A DNA stretch of 27,084 bases from Haplomitrium mnioides (Eukaryota; Marchantiophyta; Haplomitriopsida; Calobryales), in contig JBNGIS010016976.1 of NCBI GenBank assembly GCA_049999725.1, forward strand, positions 1 to 27,084, written 5' to 3'. The position numbers and the translations under genes are program-made. This document shows positions 10,476 to 19,990 of this stretch, one piece after another. Within the stretch, counting starts at the first letter, position 1. Every line of letters starts with the position of its first letter. The notes below the pieces were generated by a model, which searched no databases, had not been told where the DNA came from, and saw only the letters and a program-made list of their open reading frames with translations.

Positions 10476-11165
10476 TTCTTGTTCATTGCTTTGGAAGAAT
10501 TCTTCATGGAGAATTGATCAGCTGCATGAAAAGTTCAACCAATTGACATGTGAAGAAGAATCGACTGATGCGATAAATGAAGAGCCCTGCATTGAAGGCA
10601 TGTTGTGAATTCAAATGGAGACGAATGCCCCTGAATTGAAAATGGCCTTATCTGAAAAGACCTCCGCCTCATGCGATGAGCTACTGTGACGTTCGATTGA
10701 AGAACAGCCTCTGAAATTGAGGAATAACACTGTTATCGCTACGAGAATCAAATAGAAGGGAGCTGCGAATGAACAAGATGCGAAGGCCCTCCTTGTTGCG
10801 CGAAATTGATCCAAGAGAAGGCTACAAATTGTGGTCCGAAGCTCTGCGAAATGGGAATGTCATGAAGAATAAACGATGAATCTCCTGTTGCTGGAATTGA
10901 TTGATTTGCGGAAGAAGAATTTCCCTTGCAACCTTGAAGAAGAATTCCTCTGAGATGCTGCGATCCTTACAAGGAGGTGAATGGAAGACAATCGTGATGA
11001 GAAAGCAAGCTATGAAGAACATTGTGCGATGATCGAATGGAGCTGCTGCGCGATTGAATTGAGAATGAGCAACGATCGGATTGAAGAAAAGGTGAGCTGT
11101 GAGGAGTTGAATCCGATGTTCGTGGTGTCCGATCCGAAGAATGGATTGGAAACTCGCCTTCCTAA

Positions 11166-11945
11166 GTGGGGAGACCACTTAATGTGGTTTCGATCTGTCT
11201 TCCGATGTGGGGAGGACCGGTTAAGAGGGATTCTGAAGGGGGTTAATTAATCGGGCAAAAGGGTGACATGTTGAAGATTCGGACGCGAGGAAGTAGACTT
11301 TGAAAGTTCGAATCGGAAGTCATCCGAAAGTTCAAAATGGATCTGCGGGGTACATGGTTCTTACATCAAACTATTCCACAAGTCAGGTAAATAAGCCTTC
11401 TTCAATGTTCTTATATAAAACTTTTTGATGCTTTAGTGAAGAGAAGGAGCCTCTCAAGGGTTCCTATATCAAGGGAGGATGCCGAAATGAAGATAAGACG
11501 AAGTTTCACTTGAAGAACAAGGCGCTGAAATAGTGACCTATCGACGGTTTGGCTAGAAAGGGACAGAGGTGCCAAAAGATGGATATGTTAAAGAGCCGGT
11601 TGGGAGAAGAACGAGGGTGTCAAAATGGCAATCAATCGAAGGTCCAACCAGAGGAGGGACAGATAGTGTCAAAATGGAGATATATCAATGATTCACCAAA
11701 GGAAGAACAAAGAGGCTGAAAACGTGACTTATTTGACGGTCCAGCCAAAAGGAGAACCCAGTGTCAAAACAAGGATAAAGCAAAGGTCTGGTCGAAAAGG
11801 GGATGAAGAGCCGAAAGAGCGATAAATCGTAGGTGGAGACCACTTAAGGGGGTTTCGATCTGCCATCCGATGAGAAGCTCCCCAGTTAATATGGTTTCGA
11901 ATGACCTCTCTAAGTGGAGAGGCCACTTAACAGGGTTCCGAAAGG
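11166..11945. repeat. Repeated 'GAGACCACTTAA...TTTCGATCTG' blocks
   Basis: A block reading GGAGACCACTTAA, then GGTTTCGATCTG and TCCGATG, occurs near 11168-11208 and again near 11836-11872. A related form (TGGAGAGGCCACTTAAC then GGGTTCCGA) lies near 11918-11942. They bracket part of the 48-bp array and suggest internal duplication. Confidence 0.6.
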
Positions 11946-12240
11946 GGCTAACAAGGAATGCTGAAACGAAGATATAGCTCAATTTTAGTATAAGAAGAAA
12001 GAACGTTGAAATAGCAATTTATCAACAGACCAAGAAGAAGCAAGTAGTACTGAAACAACAATATATCACAGGTTCGACAAGGAGAAACAAGAAGGGATCA
12101 ACCAAAACGGTGACGAGTTATAGATCCAACCAAAGGGAGAACCAAAGATGCTAAAGAGGCAATATAGCGCACATCTGACGGAGAAAGAAGTGGTGCCGAA
12201 AAGAGGATCGATCACTGATCCAATGGGGAAAAAATGGAAG
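11479..12240. repeat. Degenerate tandem repeat, about 48-bp unit, at least 14 copies
   Basis: Units open with a G(T/C)(G/C)(C/T)(C/T)(G/A)AAA-like core, run through an ATATATC-like block, and end with CCAACCAAAGGGAGAAC-like sequence. Cores lie near 11479, 11523, 11571, 11608, 11660, 11712, 11760, 11811, 11960, 12004, 12048, 12099, 12148 and 12193. Most gaps are 44-52, and one triple gap is filled by the duplicated block. No frame stays open, so it is not a coding repeat now. Confidence 0.65.
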
Positions 12241-12390
12241 TCTTCATAGTTCTTATACAGAGGGTCAGAACCTTGCGGATGATATGGCAGCTGGGAAAGT
12301 CAGCTGCTCAATGGACGGTCCGCCTACCCCTCTGCGAGGCAGCGTCGGACGGCGCCACAACAGAAATGTGGCGCTCATGCGAGCCTTTGG

Positions 12391-12530
12391 GAATCTGCAA
12401 GAATATTAGAGATTCCTTGGGAATCTTGAGCTTTGTGGATTACGTGGCACCTCTCCGGGATTTAGAAATCTGTGCGAATATTAGAGATTCCTCGAGAATC
12501 TTGAGCTTTACGGATTACGTGTCACCCAAC
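12391..12530. repeat. 76-bp tandem duplication
   Basis: The block aatctgcaagaatattagag… with GAATCTTGAGCTTT and GGATTACGTG occurs at 12391 and again at 12467, with high identity. Confidence 0.8.
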
Positions 12531-12544
12531 AGGCTCTCCCGACG

Positions 12545-14354
12545 CGCCACATGTTAGTTGTCCGACATCCGATGAATCTTTTGGGATGGCGAGTCCAAGG
12601 AATCCAACAAGCTGCCCCATAGCGCCATGTGTCAGATGCCTGGTATCCAAAGGATCTCGCGGGTTGTCAAGCTAAAATGAGGAAAAAACAAAGGAAAAAG
12701 GTATGTCCATTCAAACGACGATTGCCAGAGCTACAAAGGTCAGATTCATGTAAAATTAGTCTTGTTGGGTAGAGAATGACAAAGCATAGTTGTTGGCACC
12801 AATTTCAGGCTTTGAATCTGGAAGGAAACCCACCTGCGGGCTGTGCAAAAAGGCGGGATGCACCCCTTGACCGTCAGATAAGGGAAACAGGGACTTTCAA
12901 AGAAGGGTGGGGATGAATCGTTGAGGCTAGAGGCAAAACCAGTGCGAGGATAGACTACCTCACTCTGAAGCTACGAGGATGGAGAATTTTGTGCAAAGAA
13001 AGCAACGAGATATGGAGGAGAGACTTCTGGTGAGACTTCTGGTGAAGTGGGTGTACTCGTGAAGGAAGGCCATCACAGGGTAGAGGTGGACTAAGGAGGT
13101 GCTGGGAATCATTGAGCAGGAGGCTCTAGAGGCGCAAAATACTCAAGTGGACTCACATTTGAAGGCAGACCAACATTTGGAGGTGGACCAACACTTAGAG
13201 GAGAGGAGAATTCTTTCGGTTTGTATTTCGTGAGGGGCAGCCAAGGGGGGGTCTTGGTGTCGTCTCAGCTTTAGTTTGTGTAGGAGAATTAGTCCCAAAA
13301 GCATTGGGAGCATGCTGCTGGTGTTATAATCTTGTGGAGAAGGGAGAGGAGTGGCCACGTTAGTGCCTACGCACTGCGGGGAAGATCCAGCCAATTCTCC
13401 GGTGGAGTGGGTGATCCAACAGCTGGGAGGGCTGTCTTCCAGAGGTGGAAGTTAAATAAGATATCTTCCAAGCTCGAGGAAGTAAATTCAGGGCTTCTCG
13501 CAAGGGAAGTTAAAAAACTATCTGGATAGGATGTGTGAGTGGGGAGAGAGTGGCAGTGAGGTTGATGCTTCTGGTGTTGTTGTGATTGCAGAGGCATGAT
13601 TCATTATTGGAACTCAGATTCTGAACCATTGTTTGAAACTTCAAATGGGCAGAGGATTGGGTTGAGAAAGCTAAGGCAGTATATAGGGGAGAATTTGGGC
13701 TGGCTAAGGAGAAAACAAAGGCTACATTATCTACAATGTTGGTCAGGCTGAAGTGTTGGCAATAATTGTTGTACATGAGTGGAGGAAGTGATGTTATGAG
13801 TGTTTGGAAGAGTGAAGGATAGTTCTGCATGTGCTTAGGAAGGCTAATAAGTGGGGTTCGACGCTTAGGTTGTAATTTCTATTCTGCTAAGAGAATAAAG
13901 CAGATAGCTCTGCTTGGCTGGGTGCTGGAGTAGCTGGCCCTAGTGATAGTTCAGTACTTGGCGAAGTGTTGAGTCTTGGTAGTGTTAGGATGCAGCTTGT
14001 AGAAGAAGGCTACAAGTCTATTACTGTGTAATAAGTACATACATCCTGGTGCAAAGGAGGTGAAATTGAATATCTGCAGCTGGATTTGCCTCAAGCACCG
14101 TGTTGGATGTACCCCAGGATCAATTGACTTGTGGTTGCTCTACGTGTGGTGGAGAGGAAGTCAGGTCGGTCTTGTGCTTGGTGGGTTTGAGAGTAGTGTG
14201 GAAATGCAAGGTGAGAGGTTCAAGATCGTTAAGATCTGAATTCACTAACGAGGGCATTGGGGCCATCTCATTAAAGAGCCCGATTATTCTTTATCACCAT
14301 TTTCCTTTGAAATAACATCAATTGGGTGTTAAGAGAGGAGGTAGGGGTGTGACA
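12545..14354. other. Remainder of nested insert without recognisable genes
   Basis: Neither strand gives a credible gene. GTGGAC(C/T)AA motifs recur at 13085-13200. A minus-strand TATATA lies near 13685. Minus-strand open frames of 60-106 residues at 13143-13830 contain Ser/Pro/Thr-rich sequence without a recognisable fold and could be transcribed LTR sequence. Confidence 0.4.
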
Positions 14355-14834
14355 AAGTGGGTAAGGTCTATAAGGAGAAGAGCAGCTTCCCTAGGACCTC
14401 AAAGTGATAGCTTGGATGCAGGGCCATTTTTGAAAAGAACCTGAACCCTTGTTTTGTCTGCCCTTGCCTTCCAAAGTGGCACCTCTGGAGGTTTAGGCTT
14501 GAAGGAGGGGCATGACTTGCATCTTTTGGCGCTAGAAGGAGGGCATTGCCAAGCCAGAGGCTCATTAGAATTGGAGTATTTTTGGGCCCGTTGAAATATT
14601 ATTCGATTCCATAGGTTTCAGCAAAAGAACGTGTTTTTGCTGTGGGTGTGTGAGTGCGTGTGATGTACTTTGCTGCTGCAAGTTGGTATTGTAGTTACTC
14701 TAGAGTGGGTAAGTAAGAGTTGGGGTCAAATTGGTGCAAAGCCTCTCTTATAAAAGGTCCCGAAACACAAATTGTCCCTTAAGTTGGTGTACATCAATCG
14801 AAAAGGAGATAAAAGACTGACCTTAAGGCTGACA
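14355..14834 (+). repeat. 3' LTR of the gypsy element, right part
   Basis: Its first five bases are the right AAGTG duplication. From 14360 to 14834 it aligns with 636-1119 up to AAGGCTGACA. The TATA-like 'cttataaaag' is kept near 14748. Confidence 0.85.
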
Positions 14835-15060
14835 ACATTGCAGTCCCTGCGCATAAGGACTTGGAGTCCATGTGCGTATGGACTTCAAAGTACCTACGTG
14901 TCTGGACTTTGAAGTCCATGCTTGCATAGAGATTTTGTCCAAGCGCTCTAGGACTTCAAGTCCCTACATGTAGGGACTGCACTGTCCATGTGCGCATGGA
15001 CTTTGACTCAAAATGAATTTCCTTTTAACAAAACACAATCTACAATAAATTCAATGCAAC
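14835..15060. repeat. Left subterminal palindrome cluster of the DNA transposon
   Basis: After the possible target duplication ACATT come several inverted motifs: CCATGTGCGTATGG (14868-14881), CCATGCTTGCATAG (14916-14929), the perfect palindrome TCCCTACATGTAGGGA (14961-14976) and TCCATGTGCGCATGGA (14985-15000). They are interleaved with GGACTT(T/C)(G/A)AAGTCC-like palindromes. The same core recurs in the right subterminal arrays, so this is read as the element's inner left end or the downstream intron of the ParB-like gene, cut off by the gypsy insertion. Confidence 0.6.
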
Positions 15061-15098
15061 TCTAGACAAATAAATGTTAAGTGGAAAAGCAAACTTAC

Positions 15099-17147
15099 CA
15101 AAAGCTTCTCAAAACTCGAGTAAAATGCAGCCATCTTAGACTCCTCAGTGTGAAGAGGGTACTCCTCTCTTGCTTCTTCCTAGCTATTGCAGTAAACTTG
15201 GGAGCAGAAAGACTTCACCATCACTGCCAAACTTTATGTCTCTTTGCCTCATGAGACATTTCTTCCATTGTAAGCTCTCCAACTTCCACCCGTTTCAAAA
15301 CTGATATTTTTTCTTCATCAAGAAGACCTTGAAGAGAACTCCAAGGTGTCCACTTTATGTCCTCCATTCTCAGTGATCCCTTGGCCTTCGACTTCTGGCC
15401 CTTCTCTCTATTCTTCTTCTACATAAAAACAATGCTCTATTGTAAATCCCAGAGCTCACCACTTCTGAACGCCAACTTGAACCAATTTTCTTGAGAAGTG
15501 AATGTCTTCTCAAGTGTCGACTTGGGCTTGATCTCCAAAGTCTCCAACAATAATTCCCTTTGAAAGTTTTGGGATGACGCCATCCCACTCTTCACAAACC
15601 TATGATGCCAATATTTGACCTTTTGAATCGAGGTCATCTCCAACCTGTATCTGTGGTCATAATTATCATCAGTTGCAAAAATATTGGCCTTTGTTGGTGT
15701 AAGGCCCACGTAAACATAGCAATTGCATAGCAAAAGTGCTAGATTCTTTGCTTTGTATTTGGTGATCAAAAGTTGCCTTGCGGAAACACTATGATTGCCC
15801 CCAGCAATCTTGTATCGATACTTATCAAGGTTCCTTATATTGAACTCTGGCTTATCCTTCAGCTCGCACTTAGAGTCAACAACAACAATAAAAAAACTGT
15901 GTGCATATTTCTTTGTGAGCATTCTCTATGCCAGAAGCTCAACAAAGTCTTCATTCAACCTCCTAATCTGGAATGGCCCCCAATTATCCATTCTAGGTTT
16001 TGAAAGATTTAAAATTTTCAACCTAATAGTAATTGTTTCCTCTCAGACTTTGCATCGCTGAATTGCAGACTCCTTGATTTTATTTTTCTCTTCCTCAGAT
16101 ACTATTTGAACGTCCACCGGCTCATGCTCTTGGAATGCTCGCAGCCCCTTATATGACTGCCTTTTTACTCTTGATGTTGGAGCTTAAATTGGCTTTAGCT
16201 CAGATTCCTCCCCTGAGGTGTTCGGTGTTGAAGACAAGGGGCCAATAGAAGAAGACTTTGTTGGAGATTGGGAGGGGTCAGGCTCTTCCTTAATAATTGG
16301 AGCTGGCACATGCTTTTTATTTGTGACAACTTGTTTCTTCTTTTTGGAAGCCTCCATTGGCTCTATCGTTTTTCTCTTTTTTGCAATAGATGCTCTTGGC
16401 GTTGTTGGAGTTGATATGGTTGCTGCGCTAGGATGCAACACAAGCTGCTGAATGTGGATGTCCTACTTGGGCTTCAATAGTTTGATGCTGATGGCCATCT
16501 TAATAAAATGTCGCTCGAGGCGCTTTGCATTAGAGTAGCCATCCACAAAGTCCGCCAAGAATTGTGTGAACTCAAAAACAAAACAAAAAAATTATCAAAC
16601 ATGTTAAACAAAAAGTCTCCTCATGTTTACAAAGAGTAGAATTGTATTTAACTTTCTATCTAAGAAAAACTTACTCAAAACTTTATGCGTGCATGGACCT
16701 GGGAGTCCATACACGCATAGGGTTCCGAGTAAGTCAAGAAAGGAAACCAAACAGAAATGGTTTTCAAATCTTACCTTGTCGTCTTCCTTTGCTGTCTTCC
16801 TTCACCGTCTGAAGATGCTTGGCAAAAATGTCCCTCTCCTTCATCTCGAAAAATGCAAATCGTTTGTGAGATGCCTTAAATAGGGTAATGATATCCTCGG
16901 ACTGCACAAGCAGCCCAATGTGGGCTCACTGACCCTCTCTTATCATGGTTATTTGGACAACAAGGCCTAGGTTGAATTTCTCACCTTCCTCAGCAAAAAG
17001 GTAAAGGTGTTAATGAGGATCTTTCAAGGATCCACAGTTTACAAGCCAATCCCAGTCTAATTTTTTGAGCTCGAGAGCCTTGATAACATCTGAATACTTG
17101 CAGGGTTTTGGTTGAGGAAGTCTAGAAAAATTGACTTGTGATGCCAT
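15099..17147 (-). pseudogene. ParB-like (ParB/sulfiredoxin fold) protein gene of the DNA transposon, decayed and 3'-truncated
   Basis: The start is ATG at 17147 (MASQVNFSRLPQPKPCKYSD). Exon 1 runs to about 16775, where CAAG/GTAAGA is a good donor, and an acceptor lies near 16571. Exon 2 holds DFVDGYSNAKRLERHF, then a basic and Ser/Pro-rich linker (16440-16190). A ParB-like core follows: WGPFQIRRLNEDFVELLA (about 15985-15930) and AGGNHSVSARQLL (about 15803-15770), equivalent to the GNHR/GERR box of ParB N-terminal domains. A helical tail ends at a GTAAGT donor (15098-15093). ParB-like domains bind or nick DNA, and in phages they are often fused to N6/N4 DNA methyltransferases. The single reading frame is broken by stops at 17010-17012, 16926-16928, 16463-16465, 16184-16186, 16043-16045, 15926-15928, 15437-15439 and 15419-15421, and by a frameshift near 15215. 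Exons beyond 15098 are missing. The ParB call rests on motifs, not a search. Confidence 0.65.
16571..16774 (-). other. Probable intron of the ParB-like gene with palindromic motifs
   Basis: Minus-strand GTAAGA...TTTTTGAG borders fit a GT-AG intron, although the exon phase across it is off by one, as expected in a decayed gene. It carries TATGCGTGCATGG (16684-16696) and CCATACACGCATAGG (16707-16721), the same core as the subterminal arrays. Confidence 0.5.
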
Positions 17148-17605
17148 TTTCTAAAAATTGAAAAGGGGTAGAATTTGAGGTAAAAAATCTTAAGAACAAA
17201 AGTTCAAAAAAATTGAAAGGCTGAAATAGAAAAAATAACAAGGAAATGCAAAAACATGATGATAATAAAACAAAAGCTAGAAAGTGAACTCGCAACAATG
17301 GAAAGAAACTTTCCACTGACGCTCATGTTATACTTGGATTTCAAAAAATGCCTTTTTTCGCAAAAAAATGATTCGCGGAGTTTTTTTGATACGTAGACTC
17401 GCGTGGTGCCAAAAAAATTAGTATATAAAACATCGATCATTTTCATCTTTTCAATTTCTTTTTTTATTTTCTTCACAAAAAGTTCTCAATTTTGTCATTT
17501 TGTAGAAAATTCTTTAAAAACACATATTTTAGGTAGACTGTTAGAGGTTGACAATATTTGTTAAAATCGTTTCTTCAAATAGTTTATTCTTAGTGAGCTT
17601 TATCA
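17148..17605. promoter_or_regulatory. Shared divergent promoter region
   Basis: The 458 bases between the two divergent start codons are AT-rich. TATATAAAA at 17422-17430 is a convincing TATA box for the plus-strand gene, placing a start about 150 bases before its ATG. An imperfect inverted pair, CGCGGAGT and GACTCGCG, lies near 17374-17403. No equally clear TATA is seen for the minus gene. Confidence 0.5.
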
Positions 17606-17818
17606 ATGGTTGGAGTTTTTAAGGGCAAGAAAAGGTTGGAATTCCAAGATTCATCTTCACAAAAAAGTGTTACTTTTGACATAAAGGTTGAGATTTGTTC
17701 AAACCACAATTCTTTGGAAGTAAACGATGGACTACCAAAAGTGTCAAGTATAATGGAGAGTATATTGGGACAAAAGATGACTTCTGTTGAATCAAATAGC
17801 TCCGCTTGAGAAGGTCGA

Positions 17819-17938
17819 GAAAGTGAACCCTATGCTTGCATAAGGTCAAGGAGTGAACCCAACGTGTGAATAAGATTAAGGAGTGAACAACTTGTGCGCA
17901 AACGATCAAAGAGAGAACCTAGTGCTCGCAGAGAATTG
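17819..17938 (+). repeat. Coding tandem repeat, 30-bp (10-residue) unit, four copies
   Basis: In the frame of the preceding start, units read ESEPYACIRS, RSEPNV-stop-IRL, RSEQLVRKRS and KREPSARREL. The first contains CCTATGCTTGCATAAGG (17829-17845), the element's palindromic core. The repeat is Arg/Ser/Glu-rich and probably disordered. Confidence 0.6.
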
Positions 17939-19344
17939 AAGAAACAAACTTTTGCAAGCACAAGATCTTTCTTGTGCGATCAAGCGGTCAAAGTTGAATC
18001 TTTCTTTTGACTACTCCAACAGATCAACAGAAAGACGTTCAACTCAAAATTTCTAGACAGTTGTGGACCTCTCTTTGTCCTCGTCTGAGAGAGACCTCGA
18101 TATTCATGATCAAAGCGTGTTTGTTCAAAACACAAAAAGCATACAATTTGTGGATGGTTTTAATTTTGGAGATGAATCGTTGTCCCCGATAGCACCACTC
18201 GAACAACAAATGATTTCAATTCAAGTAGTACCTCGCAATGAGATTGGGAAATCTCAAACAAACCAAAATTGTTTTTGGAGGAGTCTCCAGACGATAATTT
18301 GGGAAATGATTCTAGCAAAGAGTCTTAATCAATCAATATTTCGTTGGAGTTATTTCCAAAGGCACTGTTCGTGCTACAAATTGTTTTTGTAATAATCAAG
18401 ATATTGATCAAGATTCAGTTTGAGAATGGTGCAGTTCTCCCAATCTTTAAGAAATACCTCATCCTTCAAAAACGTTTAACAAAGAAACAAATAGTGTTTG
18501 CGACGATAATTAAGATCTTCAAGATGATGAATTGTCTTCGATTGCTGGATTTTCCTATAGACCAAATCGACCATCAAAACTTAAGAATTCTCTGTCTAGG
18601 CTAAAACCCAAACGGGTAAGCACTTTACGAGAAATTCTTTGTGGAAAGTCTATCCTGATGAGAGATTTGTGAAGAAAAAACTTGATCCAATGTCAATTTG
18701 TAAATTGAAGATAATTTCATGTTGTCGAAATAATTGCTTGTCGTTGTGCAAGAAAGATTTTTTGAAAATTATAAGAGAAACATATTTTTGACAAAACATG
18801 AAGAATCAAGATATCACACTACAATAGGGATTACCAAGAAAAGACTCTGATCTTAACAATCAGTTTACTCTACCTGGTAGTACTATTGTATGTAGAAGAG
18901 CCTTCAAATTAATATTATCAGTAGAGAATGATGGAATCCAAATGATTCAAAATCTCAAAAACACATATCCTAGAGGCATTTTTAAAAAAAGAGACTTATC
19001 TACCAGAGGAGTATTTGTGTGTGAGTAGATGGACAATTTTTTCAAGGGACATTTTGAGAGAATACTCACTCACAAAGTTTAAAACTTACTCGATAATTTT
19101 ACAAAATGGGAAGTTTATGACTACTACACAACTTATTTGAAAGAGAAAGATCACCATTGTATTATTAGTTTCTCAGGTTTTACAAAACATTAGAGAACAC
19201 ATTTCCCAAATGTAAAAATTCAAAAACGCAATAGATTTGTTGTTTGTAAAATAAAATCATTGTGAGAAAAATCTGTCTTGGAGTCCGACAAAGGTAACAA
19301 ATTTCTTCTCTTTTGAAACCTTTGGTTAATCCATGCTCTTTTTG

Positions 19345-19990
19345 CAAGACTAAAAGCTTAGTTCTAGAGATGTTATGTTTTCTCAACTTAGTGTTAAAAG
19401 ATATTTGTTTTGTTAAGTTGTTCAACAAATAGGGTTTGAGTCGATTGATTCTTAGCAACTTGAGTTGTGAGAAGAGAGTCTATGCTTGCATAGGGTATAT
19501 TGTTTTTAGTTTGAATCCAAACCTTGTCTACAGTCAAATAAAGCAAGAAAATTAATCTAATTCTTGGTTGTGATTGTTTATTTTGTTCTCAGATCCTATG
19601 CACGCATTGAATTTGTTCTTGTTTCTTTTAAAACCAGACGCGACAACAGTCAAAGCAAGTCATGGTATTGGTGTTGTTGCTTTGGTCCAATACGCACAAA
19701 CACATTCGATATGTTGTTGCCTCCACTCATCCTATACGCTCAGAGGATGTGATCTTGCAACCTTTTTTTGCAAATCTTTTTTTTTTCTTTTCCCAATAGA
19801 TTTTCCTTTTTTCAAATTGCCTAAGATTTCTTTTTTATCTTTTACAAAGTGTTTTGTTTCAATAAATTCAAACATTTGTTTAAGATGCCTTGAATATTAT
19901 TTACACTTAGGGTTGTGTTTTGAAGCTACAAATATTGAGATATGTTTTACTGAACTAGTTTTATGTCCTTCTTGTTTTGGATTGATGCAG
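19345..19990 (+). other. Probable intron of the DUF7869-like gene
   Basis: Coding similarity to the family fades after about 19345 and resumes at KYNRQLFFHRDQQ just past TTGATGCAG (acceptor, 19982-19990). The stretch holds two palindromic motifs, CTATGCTTGCATAG (19480-19493) and CCTATGCACGCATTG (19595-19609). Its 5' border is not clear, and small open frames in it are not credible genes. Confidence 0.45.

Larger units (their letters stand above)
10053..14354. mobile_element. 4.3-kb nested insertion in the 3' LTR, TGTCA...TGACA ends, 5-bp target duplication
   Basis: The insert is flanked by perfect AAGTG duplications (10048-10052 and 14355-14359). Removing it with one copy restores the LTR sequence seen at 630-640. 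It starts TGTCAGCC and ends GTGTGACA, so both ends read TGTCA inward, as for LTR retrotransposons. On the minus strand it would begin TGTCACACCCC, a common LTR start, with a TATATA box near 13685. I find no gag or pol and no clear LTR pair. A non-autonomous retroelement (LARD type) or a long solo LTR fits best. It contains a G19 run, degenerate tandem arrays and two short duplications, described separately. Confidence 0.75.
342..14834 (+). mobile_element. Decayed Ty3/gypsy-type LTR retrotransposon with nested insertions
   Basis: The element runs from the 5' LTR (342-1119) to the end of the 3' LTR (14834). Gag, protease, RT, RNase H and integrase occur in that order, with integrase after RNase H, which is the diagnostic Ty3/gypsy order. 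Every coding block carries stops or frameshifts. The two LTRs differ at roughly one base in eight to ten by eye, so the insertion is old. No chromodomain is visible after integrase. About 2.3 kb of non-coding internal sequence between integrase and the 3' LTR (6746-9757 without the LTR-like insert) is unusually long and holds tandem repeats. A 4.3-kb insert splits the 3' LTR. The element interrupts sequence that belongs to the DNA transposon layer (1-341 and 14835 onward). Confidence 0.88.

Noticed and set aside
13367-13597. Minus-strand frame with FNFHLWKTALPAV, faintly like a copia gag start
   Set aside because: Only a few residues agree, the surrounding sequence does not follow the family, and no pol is present.
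16218-16451. Plus-strand 77-codon frame with hydrophobic stretch
   Set aside because: It is the antisense of the Ser/Pro/Lys-rich linker of the ParB-like gene.
18813-18830. CACTACAATAGGGATTACC, resembling a CACTA transposon end
   Set aside because: It lies inside the coding trace of the DUF7869-like gene and has no inverted partner that I can find. The element's real ends use the CCGCTACTTTG motif.
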